Of a DNA stretch of 64,000 nt, positions 59,691 to 64,000 are shown one piece after another. Under the pieces are notes generated by a model. It was not told the origin of the DNA, searched no databases, and saw only the letters and a program-made list of their open reading frames with translations. A program made the position numbers and the translations under genes. The stretch's first letter is position 1, and the number at the start of each line of letters is the position of its first letter. The DNA is from Haloarcula pellucida. GTDB taxonomy: Archaea > Halobacteriota > Halobacteria > Halobacteriales > Haloarculaceae. The stretch lies in assembly GCF_014647235.1 (NCBI RefSeq), contig NZ_BMOU01000007.1, forward strand, positions 3,987 to 67,986. Direction: 5' to 3'.

Positions 59691-60665
59691 TCAGCCAGCG
59701 GATTCACCGGACGTGCCGGTCTCGGTGCCGGTCTCGGTGCCGGTCTCGGTGCCCGTCTCCGTCGACGTCTCGGTGCCGCCCTCGGTTGGCGTCTCCGTGC
59801 CGGTACCCGACTCGGTGGGCGTGGCGGTTTCGGTGCCGCCCTCGGTCGGCGTCTCCGTCTCGGTGGTTTCGTTCCCGGCGTCGGCGACAGTCACGTTCGC
59901 GCTGTCGGTCACCAGTTCGCCGTCGACGACGTACGGGCCGTCCTCCAGACTGAACGTACTGACGTAGTCGAACGTCTGGTTGTCGTTGCTGTCGACGTGG
60001 AGCATCGCCGTGAGGGTCTGGTCTTCGGTCAGCGTCACCTGCGGACCCTCGTCGGCCGTCTCGGTGGCCGTCTCGGTGGCCGTCTCGGTTCCCGTCTCAG
60101 TTGTCGTCTCGGTTCCCGTCTCAGTTGTCGTCTCGGTTCCCGTCTCAGTTGCCGTCTCGGTTCCCGTCTCGGTGGCCGTCTCGGTTCCCGTCTCAGTTCC
60201 CGTCTCAGTTCCCGTCTCGGTTCCCGTCTCGTTCGCTGCGGTCTCGTTATCCGTCGCCTCGTCGTCCGTCGTCTCCGGACCGAAGTCGGCGCCGGGGACG
60301 TCGTACAGCGTGATGGTCACTTCGTCGTACTCGCCGGGTTCGAGATACTCCGAGACGCCGATAGCGCTGTTGAGCGCGTCACCGCCCTGCAGTAGTTCGT
60401 CGTGGATGACGACGTACCCGCCGTCCGGGACCGTGACGTTCGACACCGTCACGGTCGTCCCGTCGGACTCCTGGTCGTCGAACGTGACCGAGGGCGTGAG
60501 AGTCGTCTGGTTGGCTGTCGTCTCGTTGTCCGCCTGTGTCGCGGTGTCTGTCTCCGATGTGTCCTGCTGTGCCGTCATACCGGGTACCGCAACCACCGCT
60601 TGCGCGGCGAGCATCCCGGTCACAAGGACAGCCAAAAACACAGCGACGAATTTAGTCCGTGTCAT
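59691..60665 (-). CDS. Secreted DUF7282-like protein with Thr-Gly-Glu-rich repeats
   Basis: 324 residues from ATG 60665 (MTRTKFVAVFLAVLVTGMLA, a Sec signal). One DUF7282-like domain (VTFDDQESDGTTVTVSNVTV, GYVVIHDEL, GVSEYLEPGEYDEVTITLYD) is split by about 60 residues of TGTE/TATE repeats (roughly residues 145-205). It then resumes (TLTEDQTLTAMLHVDSNDNQ). A second TE/TG repeat block ends the protein. Threonine-rich repeats are probably O-glycosylated. Paralogue of the downstream gene. Confidence 0.82.
   Translation of the reverse strand: MTRTKFVAVFLAVLVTGMLAAQAVVAVPGMTAQQDTSETDTATQADNETTANQTTLTPSVTFDDQESDGTTVTVSNVTVPDGGYVVIHDELLQGGDALNSAIGVSEYLEPGEYDEVTITLYDVPGADFGPETTDDEATDNETAANETGTETGTETGTETGTETATETGTETATETGTETTTETGTETTTETGTETATETATETADEGPQVTLTEDQTLTAMLHVDSNDNQTFDYVSTFSLEDGPYVVDGELVTDSANVTVADAGNETTETETPTEGGTETATPTESGTGTETPTEGGTETSTETGTETGTETGTETGTSGESAG
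59713..59778. repeat. Short tandem repeat coding for the C-terminal TGTE block
   Basis: Repeats of GGTGCCGGTCTC-like 12-mers coding for TETG on the minus strand; copy number can vary by slippage. Confidence 0.7.
60052..60232. repeat. Short tandem repeat coding for the internal TGTE/TATE block
   Basis: About fifteen units of TCGGTTCCCGTC-like 12-mers and 18-base combinations (variants with GGCCGTC and AGTTGTCGTC), inside the DUF7282-like domain. Confidence 0.75.
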
Positions 60666-60854
60666 GTGAATCAGTAGCGTCAGTTCGTCGATGACGCGGG
60701 CGGTGGGACACGAGTCGGACCGATAAACCGCCACGACCGTTCAGAATCGAAGAGAGAGCCATCCGAGCGCAAGGCACACGTTAGCGCTCGAAAGGTCGGC
60801 TTTGCCGGCCGGCTTTCGACACGCGTTTACGCGGCGGCGGCCGACGGTACGACG

Positions 60855-61778
60855 ATGCGAGTGACGTTCCTCGGGACGAGCGGTGCCATCCCGACGACCC
60901 AGCGAAACACAAGCAGTATCTTCGTCAACCGCGAGGGCGACTACCTCCTCTTTGACTGCGGCGAAGGCACCCAGCGCCAGATGATGCGCTACGGCACCGG
61001 GTTCGCCGTCGACCACCTCTTCGTCACCCACCTCCACGGCGACCACGTGCTTGGGATTCCGGGCCTCCTCCAGACGTTCGACTTCAACGACCGCGAGGAC
61101 CCCGTCGCCATCCACACGCCGGCGGGCACCCGCGGGAACGTCAAGCAACTCATCGAGGCCAACGGGACCACCCCCTCCTACCCGGTCCGTATCAACGAGG
61201 TGTCGGCCGGCGATACCGTCCTGGAGCGCCCGGAGTACGAGATACGGGCCATCGCGACCGAACACCGCTGTGCCTCTGTCGGGTACGTCCTCGCCGAGGA
61301 CGACCGCAAGGGCGAGTTCGACCGCCAGAAGGCCGAGGAGGTACTGGGCATCCCGCCGGGACCGAAGTACTCGAAACTCCACCGCGGCGAGGCCGTCGAA
61401 CACGACGGCCGGACCGTCCAGCCCGAGGAAGTCGTCGGCCCGTCGCGGCCCGGTCGGACGGTCGTCTACACCGGCGACACACTCCCGACCCAGTCGGTCA
61501 TCGAGGCCAGCGAGGGGGCAGACCTGCTGGTCCACGATGCCACCTTCGCCGAGGACCGGAAGGAACGGGCGAAGGCGACGGCCCACTCTACCGCGAAAGA
61601 GGCCGCCGACGTGGCCCAGCAAGCGGGCGTCCGGTCGCTGGCGCTGACCCACATCTCGACGCGCTACGCCGGACGGGCCGGCACACTCGCCGGGGAGGCC
61701 CGCGAGCGCTTCGACGGCGAGGCCTTCGTCGCCGAGGACGGGATGGAGCGCCACGTCCAGTTCCCCGACAGCGAGTAG
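60855..61778 (+). CDS. rnz: Ribonuclease Z
   Basis: 307-residue metallo-beta-lactamase-fold tRNA 3'-processing endonuclease. MRVTFLGTSGAIPTTQRNTS, metal motif FVTHLHGDHVLGIPG (HxHxDH), AIATEHRCASVGYVLAEDDR, GDTLPTQSVIEASEGADLLV, and a final LTHISTRYA (His). Necessary to mature tRNAs such as the Gly gene in this window, which does not encode CCA. Confidence 0.95.
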   Translation: MRVTFLGTSGAIPTTQRNTSSIFVNREGDYLLFDCGEGTQRQMMRYGTGFAVDHLFVTHLHGDHVLGIPGLLQTFDFNDREDPVAIHTPAGTRGNVKQLIEANGTTPSYPVRINEVSAGDTVLERPEYEIRAIATEHRCASVGYVLAEDDRKGEFDRQKAEEVLGIPPGPKYSKLHRGEAVEHDGRTVQPEEVVGPSRPGRTVVYTGDTLPTQSVIEASEGADLLVHDATFAEDRKERAKATAHSTAKEAADVAQQAGVRSLALTHISTRYAGRAGTLAGEARERFDGEAFVAEDGMERHVQFPDSE

Positions 61779-61835
61779 GGCGCACCGACCGCAGATAGCG
61801 CGACATTTATTCATGCACGGCGTTGGTACGTACCA

Positions 61836-62909
61836 ATGACATACCGGATGGTACACGTCGGCCTCGGCGGACAGGGTCGACACTGGGCAACCGAGGCGAT
61901 TCCACCCAACGTCGACGCCGGCCGTATCGAAGTCGTGGCGGCCGTCGATATGGACCCCGAACGCCTCGAACGCGCCGAGACAGACCTCGACCTCTCTCCC
62001 GAGCGCTGTTACACCGACCTCGAGACCGCCCTCTCGGAGCGTGATGCGGACTTCTGTTCCGTCGTCACGCCGCCAGCGGCCCACGAACCCGTCATCGAGA
62101 CGGCGCTGGACCACGGCCTCGACATCATCTCCGAGAAACCCATCGCCGACACGCTGGAAGGGTCGGTCCGCATCGCTCGGAAGGTCCGCGAGGCCGACGC
62201 GAAGATGGGCGTCACGATGAGCCACCGCTACGATCAGGACAAGACGACCTTCCGGCGCGCGCTCACAGAGGCCGGCCCCATCGACTACCTCACCGCCCGC
62301 TACACCGGGAACGTCCGCGAGCGTGGCCTCTACTCCGAGTACGTTCACGAGATGGGGGACATGCTGTTGCTCGACGGCGCCATTCACCACTTGGACATGC
62401 TCCGTGCGTTCGCCGACGCCCGCTGTGAGCGCGTCTACGCCGAGACGTGGGTTCCCGACGGCGCCGACTACGAAGGCGACTGCACCGGCCTCGTCACCCT
62501 CCACTTCGAGGACGGTACCCGCGCGCAGTACGAGGGGAGTTACGCCAACGCGACGACGCTCAACGGGTGGGGCCACGAGCAGTTCCGCGCCGAGTGCAAG
62601 GACGAGACCGTCGTCCTCGACAACCGCGAGGTCGAGCGGTTCCCCTTCGACCCGGACCGCGTGGGCAACTGGGAGGGCGTCCGGAAGGGCGACGGTCAGC
62701 AGGTACCGCCCGCCGAACGGCCCCTCTGGGAGAACGCGTGGCTCATCGAGCAGTTCTGCGAATGGCTGGACGGCGGCGACCCGATGGCCACCCGCGTCGA
62801 GGAGACCCTCCAGTCGATGGCCATCGTCTTCGCCGCCATCGAGAGCAGCGAGCGCGGCGAAGCCGTGAACGTTCAGGCTCTCTTGGACGACGCCCGCCAG
62901 AACGCCTAG
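61836..62909 (+). CDS. Gfo/Idh/MocA-family oxidoreductase
   Basis: 357 residues. N-terminal Rossmann fold VHVGLGGQGRHWATEAIPPN, VAAVDMDPERLERAE, and the family's EKPIAD motif (IISEKPIADTLEGSVRIARK) at about 98-103. Catalytic-side EMGDMLLLDGAIHHLDMLRA (DxxxH). Acts on a sugar or inositol-like substrate with NAD(P). A TATA-like CATTTATT (61804-61811) lies about 28 bases upstream. Confidence 0.9.
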   Translation: MTYRMVHVGLGGQGRHWATEAIPPNVDAGRIEVVAAVDMDPERLERAETDLDLSPERCYTDLETALSERDADFCSVVTPPAAHEPVIETALDHGLDIISEKPIADTLEGSVRIARKVREADAKMGVTMSHRYDQDKTTFRRALTEAGPIDYLTARYTGNVRERGLYSEYVHEMGDMLLLDGAIHHLDMLRAFADARCERVYAETWVPDGADYEGDCTGLVTLHFEDGTRAQYEGSYANATTLNGWGHEQFRAECKDETVVLDNREVERFPFDPDRVGNWEGVRKGDGQQVPPAERPLWENAWLIEQFCEWLDGGDPMATRVEETLQSMAIVFAAIESSERGEAVNVQALLDDARQNA

Positions 62910-62961
62910 GACGAGTACGAATTGCTGTATCTGTTGCGGCAACGGCCGTGAACAGCCAGAA

Positions 62962-63010
62962 AGTCCCGACCGAATCAGGCGGGACTGAAAGGTACCACCA
63001 GCGTGGTGGT
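62962..63010. repeat. Two adjacent hairpins in the gap after the Gfo/Idh/MocA gene
   Basis: AGTCCCG (62962-62968) pairs with CGGGACT (62980-62986); ACCACCA (62994-63000) pairs with TGGTGGT (63004-63010) around GCG. They lie within the ~257-base gap 62910-63166, where no gene is visible. May be terminators or a small structured RNA. Confidence 0.4.
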
Positions 63011-63166
63011 CGGCACAGTCGACCGCCCACGCTCCGAGAAGACGGCTGACGGAAACCGCAGGGACGAACGGAGTGATGCCGAGGACCGCAACGAAGCCCT
63101 CGACCGGGGAGAACGGGGCTTTCTGGCCGTTGTATCCGCAGTCCGAACGAGCGACACAGACGAGAG

Positions 63167-63361
63167 TCACGCCTCCGGCGAGAAGATGTCCTCGATGGCG
63201 CAGTCGTAGTGGTCGGCCAGCGCGAACGCCAGTTCCAGCGAGGGGTCGTAGCGGTCGCGTTCCAGCGCGTTGATAGTCTGGCGGGTGACGCCGACGGCGG
63301 CCGCGAGGTCCGCCTGACTCTCGCCGCGGCCCTCGCGGAGGGCGGGCAGGCGGTTGTTCAT
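63167..63361 (-). CDS. XRE-family helix-turn-helix regulator
   Basis: 64 residues: MNNRLPALREGRGESQADLA, AAVGVTRQTINALERDRYDP (HTH), SLELAFALADHYDCAIEDIF. Same family as SinR/Xre-like small repressors with a dimer tail. It overlaps the DUF2178 gene upstream (ATGA) and probably autoregulates via the repeats at 63762-63815. Confidence 0.93.
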   Translation of the reverse strand: MNNRLPALREGRGESQADLAAAVGVTRQTINALERDRYDPSLELAFALADHYDCAIEDIFSPEA

Positions 63362-63753
63362 CGCTTCGACCGGGCGACGGCGACCATGAGCCCCCAGATG
63401 GCGAACAGACCGGCGACGAACCAGCCCAGATGCGCCAGCCAGAGGGGCCACTCGACGACGCCCAGCGCCCGCAGGGCCGTCAGCGTCGGGAAGACGACGG
63501 CCGAACTCATCCCGACGGCGGCGACGGTGTTGGCGCCGGCTTCCTGAAAGACGGTCGTGTCGCGCTCGTCGAACATGACGACCGACGAGCGGTGTTGCAG
63601 GGCGGTCGCGCCGAGCGCCCCCAGCGCGAACGCGCCGACGCCGACGAGCGGATACCCGGCGGCGATGAGCAGGGCGAATACGAGGCCGGCGGCGGCCCAG
63701 AGCCCGAAGTACGTGCGTCGATACGTCGTCGTGGTGTGTGCGGTTGCGGTCAT
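63358..63753 (-). CDS. DUF2178-like four-span membrane protein
   Basis: 131 residues from ATG 63753 (MTATAHTTTTYRRTYFGLWA). Spans LWAAAGLVFALLIAAGYPLV, VGAFALGALGATALQ, AVGMSSAVVFPTLTALRALG, and LGWFVAGLFAIWGLMVAVA, with FDERDTTVFQEAGANTV in a loop. DUF2178 proteins are often paired with XRE regulators; here the pair overlaps by four bases. Confidence 0.85.
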   Translation of the reverse strand: MTATAHTTTTYRRTYFGLWAAAGLVFALLIAAGYPLVGVGAFALGALGATALQHRSSVVMFDERDTTVFQEAGANTVAAVGMSSAVVFPTLTALRALGVVEWPLWLAHLGWFVAGLFAIWGLMVAVARSKR

Positions 63754-63761
63754 CGGGAACC

Positions 63762-63815
63762 ACGTAAAGCGGCCTTTCCGTAAAGCTCGCTTTACGTGTA
63801 AAACGTGCTTTACAC
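63762..63815. promoter_or_regulatory. Operator-like GTAAAGC repeats upstream of the DUF2178-XRE operon
   Basis: CGTAAAGC at 63763-63770; a palindrome CGTAAAGC-TC-GCTTTACG at 63779-63796; and GTGTAAA-ACGTGC-TTTACAC at 63796-63815. They fall between a TATA-like box (63821-63830) and the ATG at 63753, where a bound repressor would block transcription. Confidence 0.65.
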
Positions 63816-63820
63816 ACGAA

Positions 63821-63830
63821 CTTAAAATTT
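63821..63830 (-). promoter_or_regulatory. TATA-like box of the DUF2178-XRE operon
   Basis: Minus-strand AAATTTTAAG, the only AT-rich block upstream of the operator repeats. Confidence 0.4.
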
Positions 63831-63867
63831 GTCGTCACGCTACCGGCGGATCCGACCGTCAGCACTC

Positions 63868-64000
63868 TCACGCCGACCGGTGAACCGACCCACGGGACTC
63901 GTACTCCATCTCCGTCGTCACGGCGTCGGCAGTCTCGGCGCCCCACTCACGCTCGACGAGGTGGACCGCGAGGTCCAGTCCCGAGGTGACGCCGCCAGCG
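63868..64000 (-). CDS. DJ-1/PfpI family protein (C-terminal end, cut by window edge)
   Basis: The last 43 codons: AGGVTSGLDLAVHLVEREWG, then AETADAVTTEMEYESRGSVH and TGA at 63868-63870. The AGGVTSGLD...LVE pattern is the usual C-terminal helix of DJ-1/PfpI (GATase1-like) proteins. The catalytic Cys lies outside the window. Confidence 0.75.
   Translation of the reverse strand, partial: AGGVTSGLDLAVHLVEREWGAETADAVTTEMEYESRGSVHRSA

Noticed and set aside
62970-63012. Possible CRISPR-like repeat (GGCGGGACTGAAAGG-type sequence)
   Set aside because: Seen once only, no regular spacing and no cas genes; the hairpins explain the pattern.

Overview
The window looks like a stretch of haloarchaeal chromosome. 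The evidence is high GC, strongly acidic proteomes, leaderless-type TATA boxes about 25-30 nt before start codons, and archaeal information genes: thermosome, EndA, RPS24e/RPS27ae, a Kae1-Bud32 fusion, an RFC small subunit and a Hel308-like helicase. Haloarchaeal-only families also occur (RdfA with an archaea-specific SMC-related protein, Bat-type PAS/GAF/HTH_10 regulator, DUF7282 surface proteins). Class Halobacteria is secure; a Haloarcula-like family is only a guess. Most of the window is ordinary, densely packed core genome with one tRNA gene. I see no CRISPR array, rRNA operon, integrase or complete insertion sequence.

Layout, 1-17.5 kb: pheT (cut by the window edge)-pheS, a Tat-signal seven-repeat FG-GAP propeller protein, trpS, endA and a NucS-N/zinc-finger protein. 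Next comes an AT-rich two-gene cassette (about 7.76-8.57 kb) bounded by a 27-bp direct repeat. It is followed by a HAD phosphatase, an 80-bp nested palindrome, a small membrane protein, a Hel308-like helicase, a decayed HTH/zinc-ribbon remnant, lipA, the SMC-related/RdfA cell-shape gene pair, and a histidine-kinase-like protein lacking its phosphoacceptor histidine.

17.5-42 kb: an ECF transporter (S, fused A-A, T), comB and a PHP phosphoesterase; the 2-oxoacid dehydrogenase genes E1alpha-E1beta-E2 and, a little further on, E3, whose cofactor could come from the lipA product nearby. Then an aldo/keto reductase, pheA, hsp20-bcp, a bacterial-type leuS, an ornithine cyclodeaminase/alanine dehydrogenase family gene, a selenium-binding protein (SBP56) gene overlapping a 2Fe-2S ferredoxin gene, two lipoproteins and chrA.

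42-64 kb: thermosome, a small beta-rich protein, nadE, tRNA-Gly(CCC), a Bat-like regulator, a 103-bp tandem repeat, rfc small subunit, rps24e-rps27ae-kae1/bud32, a small EamA protein, an ITPase with an inserted segment, an SDR, a chemotaxis transducer, a PIN-like gene coupled to a 34-codon gene, a TrkA protein, two DUF7282 surface proteins, rnz, a Gfo/Idh/MocA oxidoreductase, a DUF2178/XRE regulator pair with operator-like repeats, and the tail of a DJ-1/PfpI gene.

The best candidate for an undescribed system is the cassette at 7,736-8,599. It encodes a short Tat-signal peptide, apparently starting at CTG, directly coupled to a small multi-span membrane protein. The arrangement resembles a secreted peptide with its immunity or partner protein, inserted at the 5' end of a resident gene so that the gene's start region is duplicated. 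This function is inferred from layout only.
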